From assembly GCF_029784165.1 (NCBI RefSeq), contig NC_073695.1:9957786-10021785 (forward strand): a stretch of DNA of 64,000 nt, read 5' to 3'. The notes under the pieces were generated by a model, which searched no databases, had not been told where the DNA came from, and saw nothing but the letters and a program-made list of their open reading frames with translations. The stretch's first letter is position 1, and each line of letters opens with the position of its first letter. This document shows, one piece after another, positions 36,266 through 47,225 of the stretch. The position numbers were made by a program, and so were the translations under genes. Origin of the DNA: Wyeomyia smithii (Eukaryota; Arthropoda; Insecta; Diptera; Culicidae).

Positions 36266-36339
36266 GAGATGTCTCTGTGCAATTATGTGCAATGAAAGCG
36301 TTCGAAACTTGCTACGAATGTTGCATTAAAATCTGTGTA

Positions 36340-37059
36340 GGGGGATGAGGGGCATAATAAGCACACGGGGTGAAATGGGCACCCCTCTCATATGCGAAAC
36401 TACGCAATTTTTAATACAATGTGGTATGTGGAACTGTTCCGTAGTTACTACAGTATATCTTGATGTAGAACAAAAGTGATTCGTCTGTTTAAAACATGGA
36501 AATATACTGAAAAAATCAACTTGGTTCCCGGATGTTGGAAAAATTATTATTATTGCGCACTACAAAATAAGCCTTTACGGTCGTGGCTCAATCAAGTATG
36601 TAGACACATCAATATGACGTATCGGTCGTACCCCAAATTTCACCATCATTGACGTTTTGATTTTAAGCTATAATTAGTGTTAAAATCTCATATTAACTTT
36701 AACTATTTCGATAGGAGCGAAATGGTCACCTATAGTTGGGGTGAAATAAGACAAGGTGTGTTGTCACATAAATTTACCTGAAATTCATCTCAGTCGACTT
36801 ATTTCAGTCGTTCTGTTTCCATAGTCAGTGTTTGTTTACAGTGATGGTGCGAACATATATTAAAAAATCTTTGGAGCCGAATCGGTCAGAAAAAAGGACT
36901 GCAGACAGAATTGGCCACCATAAGGCGCGACGGGACATTTACGAAACAAGCCGCCAAGTATCATGGCAGTTTTGCACTGAAGACAGCCCTTAAATTTTTG
37001 TCGTTTTCCATGCTTAAATCAGCAACCGAATTAGGAGCCCATTATGCCCCTATTCCCCC
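36340..37059. mobile_element. pogo-like (Tc1/mariner) non-autonomous element, TA-flanked
   Basis: The 720-bp element has termini GGGGGATGAGGGGCATAAT and the inverse of GGGGGAATAGGGGCATAAT, flanked by TA at 36338-36339 and 37060-37061. A remnant of a pogo/psq-type transposase N-terminus lies near its right end. It sits within the TTAA-flanked composite. TA duplication and pogo-type coding remnant agree with each other. Confidence 0.8.
36844..37059 (+). pseudogene. pogo-like transposase N-terminal HTH (psq) remnant
   Basis: From ATG 36844 the frame reads MVRTYIKKS, the usual start of pogo-like transposases. After a frameshift near 36900 it reads TELATIRRDGTFTKQAAKYHG, which fits the helix-turn-helix psq pattern (A-x-x-x-I-R-x-G-x-x-T-x-x-x-A-A-K-x-Y-x-G). 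The DNA-binding part would recognise the terminal repeats; the catalytic DDE domain is absent. Too short and shifted to be functional. Confidence 0.65.
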
Positions 37060-37692
37060 TACGAGTCAGCAGGAAGCCGCAAACGGGCAAAATTTTCACA
37101 CAGCCGGGCATAATCAGGGTTGCCACTCACATTTTTAAATACATTTAACTACTGCACAAGAAATGTGAAGCTTGCTTAATTTTGTTGGTTTCGTTGGAAA
37201 GTCGAGAAAGTCCGTAATCAATATCTTTAAAACGTCGAATTATAGAAAATAAAAAGCACCTAGAAAAGGAACAATTTCCTCTCTTAAATATGTGATAAAC
37301 ATGGGTTTTGTTGTTAATAAAATTAAATTTTAAAGTCTACTGTACAAGATGTTCTTTGACGCCTCTTCATGTTTAGGTGCTATTTATCTTTAAAAGCATT
37401 AAGCTGTGCCTTCATTTTGTGTTGTAAGATCAATTTTCTTCAATCTGTTGTTCAACATAGAAGCATACCTTTCAAAACAATAATATGCGTTGTACGGTTT
37501 ATTTTTCACTTATTGAAAAGGTGTGATCCGCATCCTCATACAACACAGATAATCGTTATGCGTGAAAATGTCGAAAAATAAAATCTGTATAACTACAGAT
37601 TAATCTGAATATGTGGCATCACTGGCTGTGATCAAAAACTCTCTCAACAAAGAGGCACACAAAGCCCAAGAAATTTTCTGAGGTAGAAACTA

Positions 37693-37929
37693 CGGTGACT
37701 GCGGGTAATTTTGCGCAGCACGTTTTCCGCGCCCTCATCTTAAAAAACTATTTTTCAACAGTAAATTTTACTAAAACACAGTTGATTTGTGTGCTTTACC
37801 ATGTGCATAGCATAGTCTGCTATAATAGTACAGAGATTAAGTATGTTTTAGTAAAATTTACTGTAGCAAACAGTTTTATAAGTTGAGTGCGCGGGAAAAT
37901 GTGCAGCGCAGAATTACCCGCAGTCACGG
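37693..37929. mobile_element. TA-flanked palindromic MITE, 237 bp
   Basis: Arms of about 100 bp: left from CGGTGACTGCGGGTAATTTT, right the inverse of CCGTGACTGCGGGTAATTCT. They meet at TAGTAAAATTTACTG-like words around a centre of roughly 50 bp. TA at 37691-37692 and 37930-37931. No coding content. Confidence 0.8.
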
Positions 37930-38096
37930 TACGTCTTTCTGCACTATACTGGGGTAAATTCTGTGAGGTCTCCTGAACGACACGAAAGGGATCCAAACTG
38001 CTTTTACTCGTCTCTTTGGGAATTGATGTGCAGTCTCCCAACATCGTGCATTCTACTCGTAAAAAAATGAGTAGCACCCGATCCCTGAGTAAGAGA

Positions 38097-38275
38097 CATC
38101 TCCGGAAAGAGACGGATAAAGTGTGTTGTGACATGCTACCTGCACTTACTTGTCTCTTTGGAAACGATTGTACAGTGCAATCCGAACTGCTCTTACTCGT
38201 CTCTTTAGAAATTTATGTGCAGTCTCCCAACGGCGTGTGCTTTGCACGCAAAAAAATGAGTAGCACCCGATCCCT
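38097..38275. repeat. Inner inverted repeat, right arm
   Basis: Mate of 36084-36265 in opposite orientation. The adjacent 37990-38095 repeats its second half directly. Confidence 0.85.
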
Positions 38276-39030
38276 GCGTAATCGTAACCCATATGTGTGA
38301 AAATTCTCACACTGGGATGAAACAAATAAACACATACTTTTACACATGTCCTGAACGTAGCCTTTTGATTTATATATTCATGTTGCGAATTACAAGAATG
38401 CACCTATATACATTCCTAAATTCAGTCAAATCGTTGAAAAAAAAAATCAATTAGTTTATCAGTTCCCATATAAACTGATCACATTTTGTTACGTCAGTTT
38501 TGAATGAACCTTTGGATCAAACGATACCATCAATTAACTAGACTTTAAGCTCTTTCAAACACGACTAAGAACAATCGAATCGGTTCAGCCGGTGCTGAGA
38601 AAACCGAGATAAATTGGTCGTAAGAATGAAAATAAACACACATACACATACTTCCGCACACAAACACAACTTTTTCGATTTTAGAAACAGGATTAATTGG
38701 TATCTATAGCTTCAGATATGAAAGCACTTAATGAAAAAAATATGTTTGGGGCAAAATTAAGTTGTTTCTTGTCCAAAATAAATGCGAACGTTGTATGTGT
38801 GGAAATCCACACGCCAGGGTAAACAACGTAAGTTTTTAAATATCTCATCAACTTAAAATATTTTTTCCTGGAAAATATATATTTCGTGTAAGATTAATGG
38901 TTTAGGAATTGTCAAGAAATTTCGTCAAAATCGATCGAGAAGTTTTCGAAAAAAAATCGAAACAAAATTCATTTGTGTGGTTTTCAACACAAGGGTACAA
39001 TGAAGGTTAAAAAGTAATAAAATTCTTCTC

Positions 39031-39205
39031 CAGTCAAGTAACAACACATACTGTCATACATTGCGCACATTTTACGGGAGTACGACTATCTAATAGTGGT
39101 CGTTTCAACTACATGCTAAATTTTCACTGTCGATAAATGTCCTCTTATCATCTCCAGTCAAAAAACAACACATAGGTACCGTTGCATATGTTGCACATGT
39201 TACTA
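39031..39205. repeat. Direct duplication flanking a 70-bp spacer
   Basis: CTCCAGTCAAgTAACAACACAT at about 39031 and CTCCAGTCAAAAAACAACACAT at about 39145 are followed by similar TTGCxCAxxTTTAC/TTGCACATGTTAC words. The period is about 115-120 bp, suggesting a small tandem duplication just outside the TTAA boundary. Confidence 0.6.
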
Positions 39206-40399
39206 GTTTCTTCTATCTTCAATTCATCCGGTTTGCGTGTATTAGTTTGTTCGCATTCGGAGTAGAGAAAGAATATGACAAGAGCTGCCAAGCAGCAAAA
39301 GTTGATGATTTTGAAGACTTCATACGCGTGTTGAAATCACATCACGATCTGTAAACTGCGTTAGAGAAAAACACAAACATGTGCTTTCTTGCAAGCTACC
39401 TAAAGCAAACACTTATTGCTCCATGGAAACTCATTTGGACCTGCTTGAAGATACAAAACTCGTGCCCATCCAAAACAACATTCGTAACTTTGGCAACTCT
39501 GGTCACACGGTTTTACATATTTCCATTTCAAACAAACACTGGGGAACGAAACAGTGGTGTTATAATTATATAATTCATGAAATTGGGTTTGGGAATGATT
39601 ACATGTTTATATTATATTAATAAGTAAAATGTTGTATTTACTGCTTATTGATGAAAAATCCTAGAACTTTTTTGATAATACTCGACGAACAGTTTTGAAC
39701 AACTTGCAGTGAAACTTTCCACATTATTGCTGACCACATATTTTGGAGCCATTTCCAAAAAGCTTCCCAGAACATTTTTGGTGCGAAACTATTTTCCTTA
39801 TCGTCATGCTATTCCAACCCACACTCCAGAAATTTGCACTTATTTAGACGTTAATTAGCTCTGTTGTCAATAAAAGCCTCGATAGTGTACACTGAAATAG
39901 CATTCATATATTTTTGTTCAAAATTAACTCTGAGCTATTGAAAAAAACTCTCTTTCTGAGATATAAACATTCCTTATGCTTCAATAAACTGAAATGTCAC
40001 GTTTCATCCTAAAATCTATTGATATTTTCATATTATGCTCAACTAAGTAGTTATCGACTTTAAGTTATAATTTATATTTCTTACAACATTTTTGCTTCTA
40101 AATATTCCTAAAACTATTTGCATTCGAATTTTACGCCAATTCACACCTTGTTTGAATAGCGGTAAAACACATATATCATCACAGCAATTTGTCTGTAGTA
40201 CAAATCGTAGAGCGAGTAATTTATTTTCTACTTGATAGCACTCCGATTGAAATCTCCATCCGGTGCCTGCAACACTGCACTCCAGCTAAAATTAAGTCCC
40301 CAGTGGCTTCGCAGGCAACGTTTCCCATTAAAATGGAATGTCTCTGTCAAAAAATTGCAATGAATCGGAAACTGTTTCGCAATATTTATCCAAAATAAT
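39206..40399. other. AT-rich stretch, nothing assigned
   Basis: No gene or repeat partner recognised. Confidence 0.4.
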
Positions 40400-41700
40400 A
40401 ATAAATGAGGGAAAAAAAGAGGAAGAAACCACCATTATCGCCCCACAAAACCACCATCAATTGGTTGTCATTCCGGCTGTAATCCAACCGATTTTCACAT
40501 ATACGCTTGGCTTACAGCGAAAAGACATCGGATTCAAACACTATTTTTCACTGCAGGAAAAGCCATCGCCGTACAGTTTCCCACACATTCGTGTTAGTTC
40601 GAGCTGAGAATAAGAAGAAGGCAACAACAACGGAAAAAAGAATACGTAGCAGATGTTGTTTCTCCGTGGGCGCGCGCTGCAAAACCGTCGCTCATCGACG
40701 AAGATTTACCGATTTTCCAGGATTTGAGCTACTGCGTCGTGGTCCTGCTTCCCGTCGAAATCGGGTACAAATTTCTCGGTGATTCGTCTTTTTTTTTGTC
40801 GCTGCCGCTAGTAAATCGAAAGAATCTGACACTCTCCATCGCTTTTGGTTCGCGCTTTCAAAATACTCACCGTATTGCAAGTTTCGTAACACGCGCGGCT
40901 TGCCGCTGGCAACGGAAGGCAATGAGGCATAGGAATGCCAACTCTGCTAGAAAACGCTATTTTCGTACACCGCACGTATTGAATGAAGATTGCGAAAGCG
41001 AAAAATTCATTATCGTCATATGATTGATGAGGCTTTTCACTTCTTTTTTCATTTTTTTTTGTTGCACCCGCTCTCGCGCGCGTATTGCTGTTGTTACACC
41101 GTTCTGTTATGCCGTTTGGTTTTTGCACAACAATGATCTGCGCTTACGGTTTCGTTTTTTTTCTTGTTTCGGTTGCTTCGAAAGTTTTCGTTCAATTTAC
41201 CGCCATGGATTTGCCTTTCTATTTTCTTACCCCCGCGCGATATATGGCTGCGACTTTTGAGTAAACCTCAATGCTTTAAAACGACTAGAACCGATTTTTT
41301 TATAAGTCCTTCATCCGGTTTATTCTCCCACCCCTTTTATACTAAAACCAATTGTCTTCCCACAAACCCTTTAACCTTCCATGATTTTTCAGTTTTTCTC
41401 TATATCGTTTGCAAAATTAACTGATTGAGTCGAACATGTGCTGAAATTCGAACAAAATTCTCCTCCTTTTCCAGCTCGTCTGCGATGGGATTGGCTGATT
41501 CCTCTGCTCCCCTCTACTCGAGACCAAGGTAGGTTCAAACTAACAACTCATTTGTTATATAGATGTGTACTTGACGGTGGCGCGAGAAATGGAATGGATT
41601 TTTCCGCGCGTGGTTTTTTCTATTTTTTTCATTTTTTTTTCAACCGAAACGCAAACACATTTGCACTTGCTAAGAGGATGAAGTTGTGAAAATTTTGGTC
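40400..41700. other. GC-richer unique island, possible internal promoter or alternative exon region
   Basis: CpG-containing, non-repetitive sequence standing out from the AT-rich surroundings, with overlapping open frames on both strands and the candidate exon at 41475-41528 near its end. In long insect introns such islands often mark alternative first exons or enhancers. I cannot identify a TATA box or initiator with confidence. Confidence 0.35.
41475..41528 (+). CDS. Candidate 54-nt exon, possibly alternative exon of the Musashi-family gene
   Basis: A pyrimidine tract ending CTCCTCCTTTTCCAG precedes 54 nt that are followed by GTAGGT, so both splice sites are good. One frame is open and contains an ATG (MGLADSSAPLYSRP). 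It leaves two bases (AG) at the 3' end, exactly the phase required by the exon at 51550, whose first base A would complete an Arg codon before GFGF. It could be an alternative first exon giving a protein without the first half of RRM1, or a frame-preserving cassette. It could equally be a chance match; there is no homology support. Confidence 0.25.
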
Positions 41701-43185
41701 ATATGTCAGACTTCATCTTTCAAGGAAAACTCGAGTGATTCAATGTTGATTGTAAAGTGAATTCTTTTCATTTTTATTCTGACATATTAACCTTTTTCAG
41801 GTATGGACTAATTTTTATTTGGAAGTTCATGTCTTTTAACTAAACTACGAAAGTAAGAAGTATTTTAGATTAAATTTTTCTTAAAATATTCAAACAATAC
41901 TCATAATTTCACTCACATTTTTTTTTATTTAAAACTTATTTTTAATTATGAGCTAGTGAACATATAATTACGATGTATGGCTTTTAATTGACAACAATTT
42001 TATGAAGGCTTTGCTCATGCCCATAAAAGCAATTCTACTTGAAATTCATTATTAAGGTATCTTGACAAACAAATGTTTTTAAAATTTCATTTTTTATGCG
42101 ACTCTATATAGATTAGGATTTTTAATTTTCGTAACATATTTTTGAGCATAACTCTGTTTCGGTAACTTTTGAATAGACAAATCGTACCAATTCGAATCAT
42201 TTATTTATTTTAGATCCCATCACTAACATAAGAGCTAGATCTAGGTAAATGAATTTAGTATGAATTTCTTCACTTTACTAATTCTACTGAGTTTTAAATC
42301 TATTTAAAATAAAATCGGTTTGAAATTTCTATTTCAAAATCGTCATTCTATATCATAATTACTTATGTCTGACATGACCAGTAAAATTTTTCTCTAAAAA
42401 TTGTTTTATTGTTATTATTGATTTTCTTTGCGACGAATTATATATGATATTAAAGGAATGAAATGTTTCTAAGTTTAATTTAAAATTTCAACATTCCTCC
42501 CGCTTTTAGAACATGCGGAATTTCCTCTGTGTGGAGTCTTCACATCGACCAGAACATTTGATCTATTGTGATATTGCCCAGCTGCTTCCGGTACTCCTCA
42601 CTTCATATTATTGGCATTACCACTATTGAAGTGAATGATACGCTTTTCATTTCTATCCGTGCTTGTGTGTGAGAATTTAATTTTTCGTTTCAAGCTTACT
42701 GCTCTACTTCGCCTAGTGCTAGTCAGAACTGTTCTCAAGGCTGTGAATCTTGCCTTATTTACATTTTTTTGGACTTTTAGACTCAGGATCCTTCGGATAT
42801 CAAGATCGATTTTTATACAATCGAGTTCTTGGGGCTAGTGGCCTATGGAATTCGAATTTCCTTCATACTTCATTTGTTTTTAAACATTGCTCGGACAATT
42901 CAAATCTCACCTTCCTGTATCGTTTTCCATTCTGACAATCCAACTTCTAAAGCTCTAATGGTTGTTTTGAAAATGTTAGGTTTATTCCATATTTGATTTT
43001 TCATTTATTATCATTCAGCGCTTTCAGAGCAGTTGGTTAAGAACATTTTATGTTTCAGGATTCTTTAGGCAGATTTAAAGAGCGTTCAGAATTGAGTATC
43101 TAGCGTTCAAATAACACGTCCAAAGTAGGAATGGGAAATATCGTTTGATAATTTGAGTACTGCCCTTTTGCAGGTCGTAAAGTAC
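41701..43185. other. AT-rich stretch, nothing assigned
   Basis: Long A/T runs and no coding or repeat signature recognised. Confidence 0.4.
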
Positions 43186-43899
43186 AAAAAAGTGATATGA
43201 AAACGATGAAATACTTGTTGTAAAGCACGTTTTTCAACAACCATTTTATGAAATTACTGCAACAAAGTTTCTACACATTCCAAGGGTTTTATTTCAAGAC
43301 ATTAACAATTGGTGAAAAGATTTATCTGAAAATCCCACAGTGCACAGTGGTCTAAACTCGAAAAATCGTGTTCGTACTAGATTTGACTGTGAATAACAGA
43401 TTTTCATGTTCTAAGATTCCATTCATTCAACTAAGATTCTCTCAAAACTTTATAGAATTTATTGTTTTGACAATCATAGAAAAAGTTATAGACAAAAAAC
43501 TGATTTTGAAGAGTGGTGTTCCACAAAAAACTTTATTTTGTCGTGTCCAACGTGCAGATAGGGCATCGCAGTATTCAGTAATTGTTTATCTTTTTAAATT
43601 TTCTACAACTTTTCCGAAGGAAGCTATCTGATATATTGTAAATTAGAAAAAATATTTTTTTTATCTAACTGTTAAGTGGATTGATCGAAAAACTAAAAAC
43701 GCCAAAAGTAAGGCCTTGATTTTTCGAGATCAGACCACTGTGCACTGTGGACTTTTCAAATAAATCTTTTCATCAATTGTTAATGTCTTGAAATATATCT
43801 CTTGGAATGTGTAGAAACTATTTTGGAGTAATTTCATGAAATGCTGGTTGAAAAACGTGCTTTACAACAAGTATTCCGTCGTTTTCATATCACTTTTTG
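43186..43899. mobile_element. Fold-back element, about 714 bp
   Basis: The left arm 43186-43372 is mirrored by the right arm 43716-43899. Shared words are AAAAAGTGATATGAAAACGA, ATACTTGTTGTAAAGCACG, TTTCTACACATTCCAAG, TTTCAAGACATTAACAATTG and CACAGTGCACAGTGGTCT. The centre of about 343 bp is not mirrored. The innermost motif CAGTGCACAGTGGTC also occurs at 63617, so a MITE with that terminus may be nested in the arms. Confidence 0.85.
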
Positions 43900-45160
43900 C
43901 AGGCTTTCGAATACACCAACTCTTTTATCATTTTCGCCTGATGAAATAGTATGCCAGAGCGATCAAGTTAGCTGATGAAAATATCGCAATCGTTCGTTGG
44001 GGAAAACTGTTTGGTGCTCAATGTCCTACTGTGCTGTTTCGCAGTATTAATACTAGGTTCACTATCATATATATGCTCTTTTTGAACAAGGGTAGGAAGA
44101 ATCGATCAGAGTAACATCTGATAACAATTTGTGCTGATCGGCTGGATAGGCTCTGCTCACAAGTGTGTAGTGGAATTTTTTGCTCTGCCAGCTATTGTGC
44201 TAACCATGATGCAATGTAATCTGGTTTTGTAATTTCGCGTTGACGGCGTTTCTGATACATATTTGTTTAGTTTTGCCAAGCGAACAAGAAAGAAGGAAAT
44301 ATTTTTGCTCATCACGCACATTTTGATAACTAACTATGTAAGTTCGCGTAGATGCGAACAGCCTTTAAAATCACTTGTAACACCGTCAACGGGAAACGCT
44401 ATAATATCAATCTTTACTAGTAGCCAAGCTATTCCAGCTGCATTATTTAGGCAAAGCAAACGAGATCCTACAACACCCGAGAGCAATTTCATTCTGTAAA
44501 GGATTCGTTCGGAATCACAATTAGATTTTAAATTTTTACTCCGTCAAGAACTGAGCAGCTGAAATCTGTGCTCACTCAATCGGAGATGTGTAAGTTATCG
44601 TTTTTTCTGAGCACCATGAATCACAGTGCTCTTTTTTGCATTGCGTTTATAAAAGTTCGTGGTTGTGACAATAGTTACCTTTGATTAGTTTTTTCTGAAG
44701 AGCTGTATCAAATTAAGCAAAACTATGAGTTGCATGTATATGCAACACGTGTTTACTGCCTACTGGTATCAACAGCAATATTTTACATCTACACATTCCA
44801 ACGAAGAGGAGTATTCAGAAGCCTGCTTCTTTGTACTTTACGACCTTCAAAAGGGCATTACTCAAAAATGTACCGTACGATGATTTTGAAATTTTGACCA
44901 GAGATTCTGGACGACATAACGGATCGAATGGCGTACTCAGATTCTTCGGTGCATTTTTTTATAATAACGGTCTGTGGGAGCACCGTGTTGCGTTTACGCA
45001 AAATATTGTGTAGATTTAAATCACCCCGAACGAGTTAGAGTGAGCAAAAATGATTGTTTCTCAATTTTATAACAGTTTTGAGGGTGATTTCACTTGAATG
45101 CGAATAATGACAAGAGCAATATATTTTTTAGTTCTGATATCACGGTAGAGGGTGGATACG
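43900..45160. other. AT-rich stretch, nothing assigned
   Basis: No gene or repeat partner recognised. Confidence 0.4.
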
Positions 45161-45167
45161 AGGGAAA

Positions 45168-45240
45168 TATCGATAACTATCGGTATGGCTCAAAATTTAC
45201 CGTTTTGATTTATAGTTGACAACTATCGATACTATCGATA
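45168..45240. promoter_or_regulatory. Cluster of three TATCGATA octamers
   Basis: Exact TATCGATA at 45168-45175, 45224-45231 and 45233-45240. In Drosophila this octamer (DRE) is bound by DREF and BEAF-32. Here the block ends with CCCATCCCTAG, a word typical of small repetitive elements, so the sites may belong to a repeat rather than a regulatory region. Confidence 0.4.
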
Positions 45241-45264
45241 AATATCGACAGGTGTCCCATCCCT

Positions 45265-45845
45265 AGTCCAGAGTTCAATATTCAGAATCCATAGTCCAGA
45301 GTCAAGAAGGCAGAATATAGAGCATAAATATATTTTCTTGATACCAGAACCCAGAATTTAGAATAAACCGTTAAGAATATAAAGTCTAAAGTCTTAGATA
45401 TAGAGCCTAAAAACCTGATATCAGACTCCTAAATTAATCACCCAGAATTTTCCACCTAATTTCTTGGATTAAACGCTAAAACTGAGAGTCAAGAATCCAG
45501 ACCAAATAATGCGGGGGACTCACAGTCTAATATAAAAATTTCGGCTAAAACTCGAAGTCTACTTTGGTTCAGATTTTCCATAGTTCAGCTCAGACTGCAC
45601 AGTTGCGAGGAAAGGATGTAGAATCCAGAACGCACAGAACGGAGTCCAATGTTCAGACTTTAGAATCCATAATCCGTCCAGCAATCCAAAAACTAGGCTA
45701 CAGAGTTCTAAGTCCACAAACTGGAATCCGGAGTTCAACGTCTGAAGTACGGAGTTCATAATCTAGAGCTTGGAGTTAAAAGTCAAAAGTTCAGAACTAA
45801 AAAAGCAAATGGTCAGAGTTCAGAATTAAGAGTCAAATTTAAGAA
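45265..45845. repeat. Degenerate heptamer-period repeat (TYCAGAR)n
   Basis: Almost 600 bp are built from 7-bp words such as TCCAGAG, TTCAGAA, TCAAGAA, TCCATAG and AGAGTTC, kept in approximate 7-bp register. It reads as an ancient micro/minisatellite that has drifted. No coding potential. Confidence 0.7.
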
Positions 45846-46168
45846 AGGAGTATTCAAATTCAATCATTGATATATACAATTTCCTCCTCTGCCTACTATC
45901 AAACTAAAATGATACACCATACTCCGTTACTCCAACAGATCCAAAGCTCTTTCAACGCTTACGTGTGGTTTTTCTCTCTAGTGAAATCATTTTAATCCAT
46001 TTCTCCTTTGAATTATGGAGTTCTTCTGAATTGTTTAGGTTTTGAATTATTGCACTCTCGAGAATTAAAATTTTTGAATTCTTGGGTACTGAAGCCACAG
46101 AGGGTATCAAATGCAAAAAAAAACGTAAAAGATGAAGAAATAATCCCGCAAAGTTTCAAATGGTTATA

Positions 46169-47223
46169 GGGTATCAATTCTATTATCGTTAGGCTTGTCT
46201 CATTACACAGTGCAACAATTTGTTTGCCTTGGCTCTTATGTATGATTTTTTGATGAAGTTTGATGCGAAAATAAATTTCCCTGAGTTTGAACATATTTCA
46301 ACTTAAGTAAGAACAATGACGCCATTTTGCATTTTTGAGAAACTGGTAATTTTTGTGTTTTTTTCGACACCATTTCGTTTTGAGGCCAAATATCAAAATT
46401 CTAAGAGTTTATCCACATATTAGCATCCTTTTACCCATCTTTTGAAAAAAAACTGAGCTCAAAACGGTTATTCTACGAAACCGGTTTTGGCATTGTTGTA
46501 GTGTATTTCATAAAACAAAATAATATCGATTATTCCTGAACATTAATGATAATTCGCTAATATCTTGAAGTGGCAGTCAAATAATATCTTATCTTGAGTA
46601 AAAGGGTCTCAGAAATCGAATGACAGGTGTCTGAACTACGTAAAATATCAGCAAATTGTCGATTTGGCCCCAATTCCCCTACAATACAAAAATAAGTTTA
46701 TTTGCTGACATTTTACGTAGATCAGACACCAACCATCCGATCTCTGGGACTTTTTTACTCAAAATAAGATATAATTTGACTACCACTTTAAGATATTAGC
46801 GAATTACCAATAATGCTCAGAGATAATCGATATTATTTTGCTTTGTGAAATACACTAAAACTATGCCAAAACCAGTTTCGTAGAATCACCGTTTTGAGCT
46901 CAGTTTTTTGTCCGATTTAAGATCTTTTTTTTTTTTTTTCAAAAGATGGATGAAAAGATGCTAATATGTGGACAAACTCTTAGAATTTTAATATTTGGTT
47001 TTAAAACAAAATGGCGTCGGAAAAACATCAAAAATTTCTAGTTTCTCAAAAATTTAAAATGGCGCCATTGTTGCCCCTTAAGTTGAAATATGTTCAAACT
47101 CGGGGAAATTTAGTTTTGCATAAAAATACACAAAAAATTATATATAGAAGTCAAGGCAGAAAAAAAAGTCAATTTTTGTTGCACTGTGTTATCGTCAGGG
47201 GGGTAAAGAGGGAACTGATACCC
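46169..47223. mobile_element. Large near-perfect palindrome, 1055 bp, TA-flanked
   Basis: Starts GGGTATCA and ends TGATACCC, flanked by TA at 46167-46168 and 47224-47225. The left arm 46169-46655 and right arm about 46700-47223 mirror each other nearly throughout (CACAGTGCAACA, GAGTTTGAACATATTTCAACTTAAG split by small indels, AAAATGGCG, TAAGAGTTT, TTTTGAGCTCAGTTTT, TACGTAAAAT). The loop is only about 45 bp. The TA duplication suggests Tc1/mariner-type mobilisation. No transposase. Confidence 0.9.
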
Positions 47224-47225
47224 TA

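Larger units (their letters stand above)
35010..39006. mobile_element. TTAA-flanked composite with piggyBac-like termini, about 4.0 kb
   Basis: TTAA at 35006-35009 and 39007-39010 flank CCTTCATTG (35010-35018) and its inverse CAATGAAGG (38998-39006). A TTAA duplication with CC-starting terminal repeats is the signature of the piggyBac superfamily. Inside are inverted arms of about 310 bp (35030-35345 and 38525-38842; shared words TTTACCCTGG, GGACAAGAAACAACTTA, CCGATTCGATTGTTCTTAG, AAAGAGCTTAAAGTCTAG) and a second inverted pair (36084-36265 and 38097-38275). No transposase frame remains. The interior hosts a SINE head, a pogo-like remnant and a small MITE. The short terminal repeat means the piggyBac label is tentative; an independent fold-back is the alternative. 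Confidence 0.6.
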
